Below, piece after piece: positions 14,990-22,307 of a stretch of 23,347 nucleotides of DNA. A program made the translations under genes and the position numbers. The notes below the pieces were generated by a model that had not been told where the DNA came from, made no database searches, and worked only from the letters and a program-made list of their open reading frames with translations. Where the stretch lies: positions 1 to 23,347 of the forward strand of contig JBDTOR010000020.1 in the NCBI GenBank assembly GCA_039933175.1, read 5' to 3'. The DNA comes from Hyphomicrobium_A sp039933175. GTDB taxonomy: Bacteria > Pseudomonadota > Alphaproteobacteria > Rhizobiales > Hyphomicrobiaceae. The first letter of the stretch is position 1. The number at the start of each line of letters is the position of its first letter.

Positions 14990-15053
14990 GTCCTTTTGGC
15001 ATGCTGGCGCACCCGGGCTAGAGTGCCAGCTCGGGCGGGCCAGCCAGAAGGAC
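14990..15053 (+). promoter_or_regulatory. Long mRNA hairpin that includes the molbindin ribosome-binding site
   Basis: Three stacked stems: 14990-14999 with 15044-15053 (10 bp, one G-U), 15004-15008 with 15039-15043 (5 bp) and 15012-15019 with 15028-15035 (8 bp, one G-U), loop 15020-15027. The 3' arm contains AGAAGGA, the ribosome-binding site for ATG 15061, paired with GTCCTTTT directly after the receptor stop. No T-run follows. It may lower or control translation of the molbindin relative to the receptor. Confidence 0.6.
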
Positions 15054-15060
15054 AACACAA

Positions 15061-15267
15061 ATGCGGATCAGCGCGCGCAATATCCTCAAGGGCAAGATCG
15101 TTGACGTCGTGAAGGGGCAGACGACCGCTCACGTCACCATCGATGTCGGCGGCGCCATCGTCACTGCGTCGATCACCAACGAGTCGGTCGATGATCTCGG
15201 TTTGAAAAAGGGAATGGCGGCGTCGGCCGTCATCAAGTCATCGGATGTCATGGTTGCCGTCGACTGA
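15061..15267 (+). CDS. mop: Molbindin (single Mop/TOBE domain, oxyanion-binding)
   Basis: A 68-residue protein made of one Mop domain. RISARNILKGKIVDVVKGQTTAHV, ITNESVDDLGLKKG and AVIKSSDVMVAVD match the family along its entire length. Molbindins form hexamers that bind molybdate or tungstate and act as cytosolic stores; the same fold is the sensor part of ModE. AGAAGGA lies eight bases before ATG 15061 but in the arm of a long hairpin. It follows the receptor by 72 bp in the same direction and overlaps the next gene by 23 bp, so the three are probably one operon. It could also act in trans with the sensor-less ModE-like protein, which is a speculation. Confidence 0.9.
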   Translation: MRISARNILKGKIVDVVKGQTTAHVTIDVGGAIVTASITNESVDDLGLKKGMAASAVIKSSDVMVAVD

Positions 15268-15814
15268 GTTGCGCGGCGCGTTCCTCGCGCTGGCGATCAT
15301 CCTGAGCGCGGGCCACGCGCTCGCGCAGGACGTACCCGCCATGGACACGCCTCAGAAGGGCATGTCGGGGGGGTGCGAAGCCTTTAAATGGCCGCTCGAC
15401 AAGGAGCGCGCCGCCTTCGACGACCCTGCGCTCGAAAAGGTCGCCTCTGGCGCCGCGCGCGGGCCGTTGAAAGAGCTGGCGTTTGCGCTGGCGCTCGTCC
15501 CCGTCGCCGAGGTCACCTATGCGCTCCCGCCCGCCAAGACGAAAAAGAACGCCGGCGAGACACGATATGGCGCCATGCTCGCCTTCGCCGCGCCGGTGAA
15601 GGCCGGCGTCTATCAGGTCACCCTGTCGAGCGAGGGCTGGATCGACCTGGTGCAGGGCGGCGTCTCCCTGAAAGCCGCCGATCATTCCGGCGTCAAGGAC
15701 TGCCCCGGCTTGCGCAAAAGCGTGCGCTTCAATGTCGGTGCCGAGCCGATCGCACTGCAGATCAGCGGCGCGCCTGCGGACAACATCAAAGTCGCCGTTC
15801 GGCCAGTCGAGTGA
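15245..15814 (+). CDS. Secreted protein of unknown function, coupled to molbindin
   Basis: A 189-residue precursor with a signal peptide (hydrophobic GAFLALAIILSAGHALA, cleavage ALA/QD near residue 28) and a mature periplasmic or surface domain of about 160 residues. It has two cysteines (SGGCEAFKWPLDKER, KDCPGLRKS) and a beta-rich second half (GVYQVTLSSEGWIDLVQGG, IALQISGAPADNIKVAVRPVE) that resembles a small jelly-roll/carbohydrate-binding-like fold. I do not recognise the family. ATG 15245 lies inside the end of the molbindin gene in another frame, so translation is coupled; no clear ribosome-binding site is seen. As third gene of the receptor-molbindin unit it is a candidate periplasmic partner of the receptor. 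Confidence 0.75.
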   Translation: MSWLPSTELRGAFLALAIILSAGHALAQDVPAMDTPQKGMSGGCEAFKWPLDKERAAFDDPALEKVASGAARGPLKELAFALALVPVAEVTYALPPAKTKKNAGETRYGAMLAFAAPVKAGVYQVTLSSEGWIDLVQGGVSLKAADHSGVKDCPGLRKSVRFNVGAEPIALQISGAPADNIKVAVRPVE

Positions 15815-15820
15815 TAGCCG

Positions 15821-15985
15821 CTACTCGTCGCTTTCGGGCTGCTTGCCGTCCGGCGGCGTCTCACCCGCTGCCGCATCCCGTGCCCGTGCCTGGTCCTTGC
15901 GCTTCTTGAGGTTGGCGCGCAGCTCCGCCTCGAGCCGCGCGGCACGCTTGTTGGCAACAATCTTTTTGGTGTCAGTCTCGTCCAT
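15821..15985 (-). CDS. Small charged coiled-coil protein
   Basis: A 54-residue protein, MDETDTKKIVANKRAARLEA at its start, then ELRANLKKRKDQARARD and an acidic tail ending QPESDE. The central 30 residues are a highly charged helix with the R.ANL..RK.QAR pattern found in small alphaproteobacterial proteins of unknown function that are often close to cell-envelope or murA genes. The pattern is from memory and the family name is uncertain. The start is ATG 15985; the stop at 15821 lies only six bases from the stop of the convergent secreted-protein gene. The alternating K/R/E composition and codon use look coding rather than accidental. Confidence 0.65.
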   Translation of the reverse strand: MDETDTKKIVANKRAARLEAELRANLKKRKDQARARDAAAGETPPDGKQPESDE

Positions 15986-16082
15986 GGCGCCGCGACCTTA
16001 GTGATCATCGCGGCGCACGCCAATCGGCAGGAGCAATATTATCCGTGCGGATCCAGTCGCGGGCGCAGTGCGGCCCCGCGAA

Positions 16083-16454
16083 TTACAGCTGGGTCGACGC
16101 CCTACCGGTGACCGGATCGCGACCGCCGCGATAGACGTAGCAGTTGTCTGACCAGCCTGAGGCGTCGCCATGCCCGCACGCGGGAGCGGCGGCGCTCTGC
16201 TCGGAGGCTTCGCTATGCGGCGGGTCGATGGGCGAGCTTTCGACGGTGTCATCGGCGAGCGGTGTGCTTTCGACCGCGTACATCGAGGGGCCCGCGTTGC
16301 CGGCGTCGGACGCGTTGAACTGCCACTGAACGCCCGGCGCGTAACCGGTATTCTGGGCGCAGGCACCAAAGAGCAGCGAAATCGCCCCGACCATCAGAAA
16401 AGAAACTATGCGACGAAAGTCGAATGCCGGGCCAATTTTGTGCAACGCGAACAT
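16083..16454 (-). CDS. Putative lipoprotein
   Basis: A 123-residue precursor. Basic residues (FDFRR) precede a hydrophobic segment ending LLFGAC, a lipobox with a slightly unusual Phe at -3, so Cys32 would be lipidated. The mature part is low-complexity, rich in Ser, Ala, Pro and Glu, then ends in a short conserved-looking segment with two cysteines (PACGHGDASGWSDNCYVYRGGRDPVTGR). I assign no family. The start is taken as ATG 16454, but ATG at residue 21 (MVGAIS) would also give a working signal peptide. It is divergent from the LuxR-type regulator, with a 271-bp gap containing two inverted repeats. Confidence 0.65.
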   Translation of the reverse strand: MFALHKIGPAFDFRRIVSFLMVGAISLLFGACAQNTGYAPGVQWQFNASDAGNAGPSMYAVESTPLADDTVESSPIDPPHSEASEQSAAAPACGHGDASGWSDNCYVYRGGRDPVTGRASTQL

Positions 16455-16526
16455 GGATAAAATCCCACTGCGACCGCAGACGAATTCGAGCCCCCAGGCC
16501 CGTTGCGGCTGGCGAATGACGTTCTC

Positions 16527-16565
16527 CTAATCGTGTGGATGATCCGGGGGTTGGCATCCGATTAG
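16527..16565. repeat. Nested inverted repeat upstream of the lipoprotein gene
   Basis: CTAATC (16527-16532) pairs with GATTAG (16560-16565) and, inside it, GGATG (16537-16541) with CATCC (16555-16559). It lies about 75-110 bases before the lipoprotein start. It could be an operator or a leader hairpin. Apart from this and the palindrome at 16596, I see nothing in the 16455-16725 gap. Confidence 0.35.
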
Positions 16566-16595
16566 TAAACTAGCCGGGAACACGCCGGACCGCAG

Positions 16596-16611
16596 TCCCC
16601 TGAACGGGGGA
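16596..16611. promoter_or_regulatory. GC-rich palindrome upstream of the LuxR-type regulator
   Basis: TCCCCTGAACGGGGGA has 6-bp arms (one T/G mismatch) around GAAC and is preceded by CAG. With one base changed, the same sequence is upstream of the Crp-like gene (20398-20413). Five-base arms with a four-base centre are the geometry of Crp/Fnr-family sites, though the GC-rich sequence is not a known box. Confidence 0.5.
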
Positions 16612-16725
16612 GCGGTGCCGGCAACGGCGGGGGAGGCGGATTGTCCGTGCGCCGCACGCTGGCGAAATTCGCCGATAACAAAGCAGTAAATAACTGTCAG
16701 AATTCATTTCAATTGAAGGACTTCG

Positions 16726-19545
16726 GTGCATGGCCTAACATCGCAAGATGACGACACCTGTTCTGTGCGTGGGGAGCGCGCGCAGATGAATGTAATGGGA
16801 CCGACGCAGGATTTTGGTCACCCCGTTTTGGTTGAGTTGCCACGTATTGCACTTACCAAGACCGTGCCCCCTGCCGTTCGCAAGTTTGCAGTACAGCGGC
16901 CGGAACTTATACGGTTCCTTGACGGCGCGGCTGCGCGCCGCCTGGTCCTCTTCAGAGCCCCCGCCGGATACGGAAAAACGACGCTCGCGGCCGAATGGAG
17001 CCAGCGGCTGCGCGAAGCTGGCCTGCTCGTCGCTTGGCTCAGCCTCGACGTCGACGACAACGAGCCGGGCGCCCTTGCCTACCACCTTGCCCGCTCGCTC
17101 GAAAACGCGGCGCCGAGCCTGGGGCGCGACGCCATCGAGCTGCTGCAGGCCTCCAGCCTGATCCCGGCGCGCAACGTCATTTCCTCAATACTCAACGCGA
17201 TATCGGAGACCGATTCCGAGACGTACCTGTTCCTCGACGATTTTCACGTCATCGCCGATCCGCGCTGCAACGAGCTGATGACGCTGCTGGTCCGCTATGC
17301 GCCCTCAAACCTGCATCTGGTTCTTATCTCGCGCACGGAGCCGCGCATATCGCTGTCGCGCCTGCGCCTCGAGGACGAGCTGGTCGAGGTCGATGCGCCC
17401 CAGCTCCAGTTCACGGTTCAGGAGATGTCGGACTTCCTCGGCGAGGCGCTGGTGACGCAGCTGGGGCGGGCCGGCATCGCCAAGCTGCACGCCGCGACGG
17501 AAGGCTGGCCGGCAGCCCTGCAGCTGTCACGCATCTCCTTGATGAACTCCGCCGATCCGCTGGCCCACGTCCGCACCATTACGGGCACGTCGCGCACTAT
17601 CTCGGAGTATTTCGAAGATACCCTCGCCACCGAGCCCGACGCGATTGTGGACTTTCTGCTCAAGACATCGATCCTCGGCCAGATGAACGGCTCGCTGTGC
17701 AGCGCCGTCGCCGGCACCACCGATGGCGCGTCAATCCTCGAGGCACTCGAACGCGAGCAGTTCCTGCTCGTGCCGCTCGACGAGCACGGCCACTGGTACC
17801 GTTACCACCATCTGCTGCGCGAGTTTCTGATGGACCGGCTGCGCACCCGGATGGACGACCAGATTCAGGATCTGCATCGCCGCGCCTATCGCTGGTACGC
17901 CTCCCGCGAGATGTGGAGCGAGGCGGTCCACTACGCCATCGCCGCGGGGGACTTCCCGCTGGCTATCGAGTTCATCGAAAACTGCGCCATGTCGATGGTG
18001 GTCAAGGGCGACCTCCTCACGTTGCTGAGCTGGGAACAGCAACTACCAAAGGAGCTCATGAGCTCCCAGCTCGAGGTCAAGCTGGCGCTCGCCTGGGGTA
18101 TGGCCCTCGTCACCCGCTTCAAGGAAGCGGATGTGCTGCTCAACCAGGTCGAAGCCGGCGCACAGGAGACGCCGGGCAGCGACTTGTGGTGGCGAACCCG
18201 TTCCGCCCGGGCGATATTCTGCGCCCTCACGGACGACAGCGCCCGCGGCAAGGACATCGCACTCGAATGCCTCGCGGGACATCGGTTCGACGCCTTCAAC
18301 TTCAACGCCCTGTGCAACGTCGCCCGCTACGCTTACCTCAAGACTGGTGAATGGGACGCCTTCTATGCCGTCTCGAAGCCTGATTCTTCGGCCGGCGAAG
18401 CTTCGTATGTCCTGCCTGAGAACTATCGGCTCTGCCTCTATGGTCTGGCGGCGGTCAAGCAGCTCAGGTTCGAGGAGGCACTGGATTACTATGCGGCGGC
18501 GCAAGCCTTGGCCGAGAAATATGCCGGCGCCAAGTCGGTGTCTGCATCGATGCTCACGGGCCTCATCGCACGCCTGCAATACGAGCGCGGCGACGTTACC
18601 GGCGCAGAAGTGCGCGTGCTGGACATCCTCGATCTTATCGAAACGACAGCGTTCCACGAGGGCTTCCGCAACGCCTATTTCGTGCTCGTTCGCGCCGCCG
18701 CCATCCGCGGCGATCGCGCCCGTGCGTTGAGCCTGCTTAATCGCGCCGAGCGGCTGAGCTGGGAGCGCGGCTGGGGCGTCGTCATCGCCATGCTGCTGGT
18801 CGAGCGGACGCGCATCGTCCTCGCCGACGGCAACATCGAGGAAGCTATCGCGCTGCTGCCGGCCTTCGAGGAGCTTCACGCCAGGCACCCGGCGAGCACG
18901 TCCTGCTCCAGCACGCCCATCCGCACCTGGAGCCTCGTTGCCAAGGGGCTGATTGATGCCGCCTCCGAAAGGCTGCAAGATGCGGCGGACGCCTTGAGCG
19001 AAGCGTTCGAAGGCCTGATGGCAACCGATGACCGCTTCATCGCACTGCGGGTCGGCATCGACCTCGCCGTGCTGCACGCGCGTCTCGGCGCCACCGAAAA
19101 GTCGCACAACCTGCTGCTCAAGCTGATGACGTGGGGGGCAGAGGCAAACATGCCGAGCTTCGTGCTCGATCACGATCGGCGCGTCGTCCCCATCCTGCTG
19201 CAGGCGCGCGACCAAGGCGTATTCGACGAGCACGGCGGCGCCTTGCGGCTGGTCAACGGCCTGCTCGACCAGTTGCGCGAGCGCGCCCGCGAAAAGAAGA
19301 AGCCGGCCACCTCACGCCCGCGCGACGATCTGACGGCGCGCGAGCGCTCGATCGTGGAGTTCATCGCGCGTGGGCGGTCGAACAAGGAGATTGCCCGGGA
19401 GCTTGGTGTCGCACCAGAGACGATCAAGACGCACTTGAAGCGCATTTTTCAGAAGCTGTCGGCTGAATCGCGCGCGCAGGCGGTCGTCCGGGCGCAAAGC
19501 CTCGGCATGCTCCGAACCAATGGCGCTCCTCAGGCGGCCTTGTAG
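16726..19545 (+). CDS. MalT-like LuxR-family ATPase transcriptional regulator
   Basis: A 939-residue regulator of the large ATP-binding LuxR (MalT/AlkS/AcoK-like) type. An N-terminal NTPase has the Walker A motif APAGYGKTT (about 78-86) and Walker B TYLFLDDFHVI (about 167-176). LVLISRTEPRISLSRLRL and the winged-helix-like YRYHHLLREFLMDRL follow. A long helical TPR-like region (about 400-850) probably senses the inducer, and the C-terminal LuxR helix-turn-helix is at about 867-925 (LTARERSIVEFIARGRSNKEIARELGVAPETIKTHLKRIF). GTG 16726 has GAAGGA five bases upstream; ATG 16786, with GGGGAG, would shorten the protein by 20 residues. Inducer and targets are unknown. Its 3' end overlaps the convergent Crp-like gene by 16 bp. 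Confidence 0.92.
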   Translation: MHGLTSQDDDTCSVRGERAQMNVMGPTQDFGHPVLVELPRIALTKTVPPAVRKFAVQRPELIRFLDGAAARRLVLFRAPAGYGKTTLAAEWSQRLREAGLLVAWLSLDVDDNEPGALAYHLARSLENAAPSLGRDAIELLQASSLIPARNVISSILNAISETDSETYLFLDDFHVIADPRCNELMTLLVRYAPSNLHLVLISRTEPRISLSRLRLEDELVEVDAPQLQFTVQEMSDFLGEALVTQLGRAGIAKLHAATEGWPAALQLSRISLMNSADPLAHVRTITGTSRTISEYFEDTLATEPDAIVDFLLKTSILGQMNGSLCSAVAGTTDGASILEALEREQFLLVPLDEHGHWYRYHHLLREFLMDRLRTRMDDQIQDLHRRAYRWYASREMWSEAVHYAIAAGDFPLAIEFIENCAMSMVVKGDLLTLLSWEQQLPKELMSSQLEVKLALAWGMALVTRFKEADVLLNQVEAGAQETPGSDLWWRTRSARAIFCALTDDSARGKDIALECLAGHRFDAFNFNALCNVARYAYLKTGEWDAFYAVSKPDSSAGEASYVLPENYRLCLYGLAAVKQLRFEEALDYYAAAQALAEKYAGAKSVSASMLTGLIARLQYERGDVTGAEVRVLDILDLIETTAFHEGFRNAYFVLVRAAAIRGDRARALSLLNRAERLSWERGWGVVIAMLLVERTRIVLADGNIEEAIALLPAFEELHARHPASTSCSSTPIRTWSLVAKGLIDAASERLQDAADALSEAFEGLMATDDRFIALRVGIDLAVLHARLGATEKSHNLLLKLMTWGAEANMPSFVLDHDRRVVPILLQARDQGVFDEHGGALRLVNGLLDQLRERAREKKKPATSRPRDDLTARERSIVEFIARGRSNKEIARELGVAPETIKTHLKRIFQKLSAESRAQAVVRAQSLGMLRTNGAPQAAL

Positions 19546-20309
19546 GCCGGCGGGAGCTGCTTGGGCGCATGCACTGCGCCGTGATCGTTGTCCGGCCAGA
19601 TGCCGTCCGCCATCGCGTCCAGCGCCGGGATATCGACGAGCAGCAGATCCTCACCTGCCGCCGCGATCAGGCCGCGACGCTGCAGGTCGACGAGGATCGC
19701 AGTCAGATCGTCGAGGGTCAGCTGCAGAAGGTCGGCGATGACACCGCACTTCCAGGAGTCCTTGATCAGTTCGGCCGGACGGCCCTGCTGCACATTGGTT
19801 CGTGCCGAGGTCACGAGCAGTGCGGCAACGCGCTCGATCGGGTGGCGCTGAACAGTGGTGTTGCACAGCTCGTCACGACGCGCCTCGAACTCCCGCTCGA
19901 CCGACTGGCCAAGCTTGGCTTGAGCGCGCGGGTCGGTACGCGCCACTTCCGCCAAGGCGTCGATCGGAATGCAGGTAACGGTGGAATCGAGCATCGCCCG
20001 GGCGCTCAGGTGGTGCGTGTCGAGGAACCCGAGGCCGACGTAGTCGCCGGGGAAGAGGAACTCGATGACCGCCTGGCGGTCGGTGCGCCGGGTCTCGTAG
20101 AGGCAGATCGCTCCGCTCTCCACACGATAAAGATGCGTCCGGGGATCGCCTGCCCTGAATAGAAGGGCATTGGCCGCTACTGCTTGGGGCGCCAGATCAG
20201 TCGTCTCGGCGGGGGGCACCGTGACAACGGGGGACTTTGAAAACGCGGGCTCAATCCGGGACGGACGCGCATCGTTTTCATTGACGCCTACGATCGATAG
20301 CCAAGCCAT
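19530..20309 (-). CDS. Crp/Fnr-like regulator lacking the cAMP-binding cassette
   Basis: A 259-residue protein with a cupin-like sensor domain (about 40-140; LLFRAGDPRTHLYRVESGAICLY, FLFPGDYVGLGFLD) and a helix-turn-helix region (about 190-232; GVIADLLQLTLDDLTAILVDLQRRGLI). The FGE...R-S/T phosphate cassette of cAMP binders is replaced by GLGFLDTHHLSARA, so it probably does not bind cAMP. No Fnr-type N-terminal cysteine cluster is seen, though Cys residues occur in CIPID, ELCNT and WKCG. The recognition helix lacks the usual S-R pattern, so DNA specificity should differ from CRP. GGGGAAAG precedes ATG 20309. It converges with the LuxR-type gene and shares its palindrome upstream, which suggests linked control. 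Confidence 0.85.
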   Translation of the reverse strand: MAWLSIVGVNENDARPSRIEPAFSKSPVVTVPPAETTDLAPQAVAANALLFRAGDPRTHLYRVESGAICLYETRRTDRQAVIEFLFPGDYVGLGFLDTHHLSARAMLDSTVTCIPIDALAEVARTDPRAQAKLGQSVEREFEARRDELCNTTVQRHPIERVAALLVTSARTNVQQGRPAELIKDSWKCGVIADLLQLTLDDLTAILVDLQRRGLIAAAGEDLLLVDIPALDAMADGIWPDNDHGAVHAPKQLPPAYKAA

Positions 20310-20370
20310 TTGCTTTCCCCGAACGCAAAACTGAAAGGCGGGCAGGAACTCTGTTTGCCCATGCTTGGAA

Positions 20371-20413
20371 ATTAACTTGCGGCAGAGGAAAGATCAGTCC
20401 CCCGAACGGGGGA
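20371..20413 (-). promoter_or_regulatory. Palindrome and possible -10 element of the Crp-like gene
   Basis: TCCCCCGAACGGGGGA (20398-20413) is a perfect inverted repeat around GAAC. A weak -10 candidate, TTAATT (20376-20371, minus strand), starts 29.5 bases from its centre, which would put the centre near -41.5. That is the same spacing as in the element at 10411-10454. The match to CAGTCCCC(T/C)GAACGGGGGA at 16593-16611 covers 20 bases with one difference. The rest of the 305-bp gap to the tRNA shows no gene. Confidence 0.5.
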
Positions 20414-20614
20414 CCGGGTACCGCGGCGAAGGGGTGCGGCCGCTTTGACCGGGGTACGCACCATTACTTGTGGCCGCGCCGCAAGCGCATGGAAACCAAG
20501 AACATCTCAAGGCGTGGGGAATTTTGCGTCGAGCCGCGCCCAACGCCATCTGCGGCGAAATTTTGGCAATGATGTGCCCGCCGTGAGGCGGGGCCGAGGG
20601 CGTGTGATTTTGGA

Positions 20615-20689
<75 letters not shown>

Positions 20690-20737
20690 GCCGGGATGAC
20701 CCTGGTCCGCCGTAAGCGGATTGCGCAGAGCGCTGCC

Positions 20738-20766
20738 GGTGTAATCGGCGCGCGCGCCAATGGCAA
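20738..20766 (-). promoter_or_regulatory. Possible tRNA-Thr promoter
   Basis: On the minus strand TTGCCA (20766-20761), 17 bases and TACACC (20743-20738) lie about 50 bases before the tRNA. The -35 is good, the -10 matches only three of six bases. Assigned mainly by spacing and position. Confidence 0.35.
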
Positions 20767-20818
20767 GGCGGAAACGCTAGCCACCACGTGCAATTAAGCC
20801 ACGAGGCCCGGTGGGGGC

Positions 20819-21049
20819 TCAGAATAGCCCTGGATGGGTGTGCAGCAGGCCCATTGCGCCTTCGACGCGGATGAGGTTGAGCAGGTTTAGCTTCACGTCG
20901 AACGGCAGCTTCCGCTCTGTCCCGCAGTGGGAGCGCAAGTGGCGGCCTACACTCCGCATCCAATAGGGTATGTCGCTCGGCGTCTGCATGGGGGACCAAC
21001 TCGCCCCGTCAGCATCGGTTCCGATTACGGTAACTAGTGGCCGCCCCAC
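20819..21049 (-). CDS. Doubtful small hypothetical protein
   Basis: An open frame of 76 codons from GTG 21049, with internal ATG 20990 as another start. The C-terminal part RKLPFDVKLNLLNLIRVEGAMGLLHTHPGLF looks protein-like, but there is no convincing ribosome-binding site, no domain I know and no operon partner. Without this frame, the stretch 20690-21244 contains only the tRNA-Thr promoter and hairpins (ATGCCG/CGGCAT at 21139-21152 and the terminator at 21189). Low confidence that it is a gene. Confidence 0.25.
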   Translation of the reverse strand: MGRPLVTVIGTDADGASWSPMQTPSDIPYWMRSVGRHLRSHCGTERKLPFDVKLNLLNLIRVEGAMGLLHTHPGLF

Positions 21050-21188
21050 GGAAAAACAGAGAATGCGAATATCTGCCTTATGGCGCTGACTTACCTAAGG
21101 ACCGTGGCCGGCTACGGGCCGGAGCTCACGCAAAGGGAATGCCGTCCGGCATCCCCCCTACTCTGTGCGCACATGTGAAGCTCAAAGA

Positions 21189-21226
21189 CCGACGGCCGCG
21201 GAGGCAAATGCCGCCGCAGCCGTCGG
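21189..21226 (-). terminator. Terminator of the small secreted protein gene
   Basis: On the minus strand CCGACGGC...GCGGC pairs with the complementary GC(C)...GCGGCCGTCGG across 21189-21226, a long GC-rich stem with a short loop around ATTTG. TCTTTGAG follows instead of a pure T-run. It begins 19 bases after the stop at 21245. Confidence 0.6.
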
Positions 21227-21244
21227 ATTGAGTCTTAGCGAAGC

Positions 21245-21538
21245 TTAGCGATCGCCGCCGGGAATGCCCTGCTCTTCCATCTGGGGAAGGCTCTCGCCGC
21301 CTTTGCCCTGAACATTCTTGTCGAGGGCCTTGGCCGGCTCGTTGCCGTACTGGTTCTTCTCCTGGTCGACGATCGAAGCGTCGGGGCCTTTCGAGGCGCC
21401 GGCGTCAACGTCGGGCTTCGAGGAGCCGCTGTACTGATCGATCTCTTCCTGCGGGATCGACTCGGCGAAAGACGAGGCGGAGAACAGGCCAACCATGGCC
21501 GTGGCAGCGAGAACTGCGATGATCTTAGAGGTCGACAT
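21245..21538 (-). CDS. Small secreted hydrophilic protein
   Basis: A 97-residue precursor with a clear signal peptide (STSKIIAVLAATAMVGLFSASSFA, cleavage SFA/ES). The mature part of about 72 residues is hydrophilic, acidic and without cysteines, rich in Gly, Ser, Asp, Gln and Lys (YSGSSKPDVDAGASKG, DQEKNQYGNEPAKALDKNVQGKGGE), and probably unstructured. I do not know the family. ATG 21538 has GGAGTTGA at good spacing. The gene stands alone, with a hairpin terminator after it and a 223-bp gap before the PagL-like gene. The composition suggests a periplasmic stress or hydration-type protein, but that is a guess. Confidence 0.75.
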   Translation of the reverse strand: MSTSKIIAVLAATAMVGLFSASSFAESIPQEEIDQYSGSSKPDVDAGASKGPDASIVDQEKNQYGNEPAKALDKNVQGKGGESLPQMEEQGIPGGDR

Positions 21539-21761
21539 GACGTTTCAACTCCACAAAAGGATTCACACCTGGGTTTAAGAACGCCTGTCTTCCAAGCGCC
21601 CCGAACGTGCCACCGTCCGATGCGCAAAACATAGGCGCAAAACCCCTAAAGTTCCGCTCGCCTAGAGCCGACAATTGAAACGAATGCGATGAGATTTTGG
21701 CTGCTTTTACGGATGCATTTGCAGCCTAAGCGGCGGCCACGCTACCGGCAGGGCCGGGGTT

Positions 21762-22307
21762 TCAGAAGCGATAGCCGTAGCGGATGCCGAGGCGGTCCAT
21801 GCCCTCGTTGGGCGAGACCGTATACGCGTTCGACATGTGCTCGAAGTAGGCGGACAAGCTGTTGTGGTCGTCGAAGCGGTAACCTACCTCGGCCGGAATG
21901 TGGAACAGCACGCGCGAGCCCAGCGCCTTGCGGTCCCAGTCATCGAGCTGCAGCTGGCCATTATGCACCGCCGCGCCGAGGCCGAGACCGAAGAAGATCC
22001 CGGTCGGCGTTTCGTACTGCCAGCGCGCATCGATGTAGGCGTCGCTGGTAGCGCCGACGGTCGAGATCGAGCCGCCAATCGCCGGCCGGATGGTGCCGCC
22101 GAGGAATGCCACCGATGGGGACAGTAAGGCTTCGATATTGATATCGGCCGAACTCGGTTCGGCCTGAAAGCCGCTCCACAGGTCGGGCACGTCGTGGGCG
22201 AGCACGCCGATCTTGAGCTCGTCGATGAACGGCCCGGCGAACGTCAGCTCCGGCTGCAGCAGCAGCGCGGCGACGAGGATGATCAGAAGAACGGTGCCTC
22301 TACGCAT
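21762..22307 (-). CDS. PagL-like lipid A 3-O-deacylase (acyloxyacyl hydrolase family)
   Basis: A 181-residue precursor with a signal peptide (MRRGTVLLIILVAALLL, cleavage about TFA/GP) and an outer-membrane beta-barrel of the PagL family, which removes the 3-linked acyl chain from lipid A. Motifs near the C-terminus: LGSRVLFHIPAEVGYRF (129-145), EHMSNA with candidate catalytic His157 and Ser159, PNEGMD with candidate acidic Glu168, and a final aromatic GIRYGYRF. The spacing Ser to Glu is a little shorter than I remember for Pseudomonas PagL, so activity is likely but not certain. ATG 22307 is chosen over 22337 because GGAG lies five bases before it and the signal peptide then starts normally. 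Confidence 0.8.
   Translation of the reverse strand: MRRGTVLLIILVAALLLQPELTFAGPFIDELKIGVLAHDVPDLWSGFQAEPSSADINIEALLSPSVAFLGGTIRPAIGGSISTVGATSDAYIDARWQYETPTGIFFGLGLGAAVHNGQLQLDDWDRKALGSRVLFHIPAEVGYRFDDHNSLSAYFEHMSNAYTVSPNEGMDRLGIRYGYRF

Noticed and set aside
14990..15060. Moco riboswitch before the molbindin gene
   Set aside because: The hairpin is a single extended stem without the multi-stem conserved core I know for that class.
16995..18350. Plus-strand open frame of 451 codons in another phase
   Set aside because: Inside the LuxR-type regulator; extremely Arg/Pro-rich, as expected of a shifted frame in GC-rich DNA.
18043..19233. Minus-strand open frame of 396 codons
   Set aside because: Antisense to the LuxR-type regulator, no motifs.
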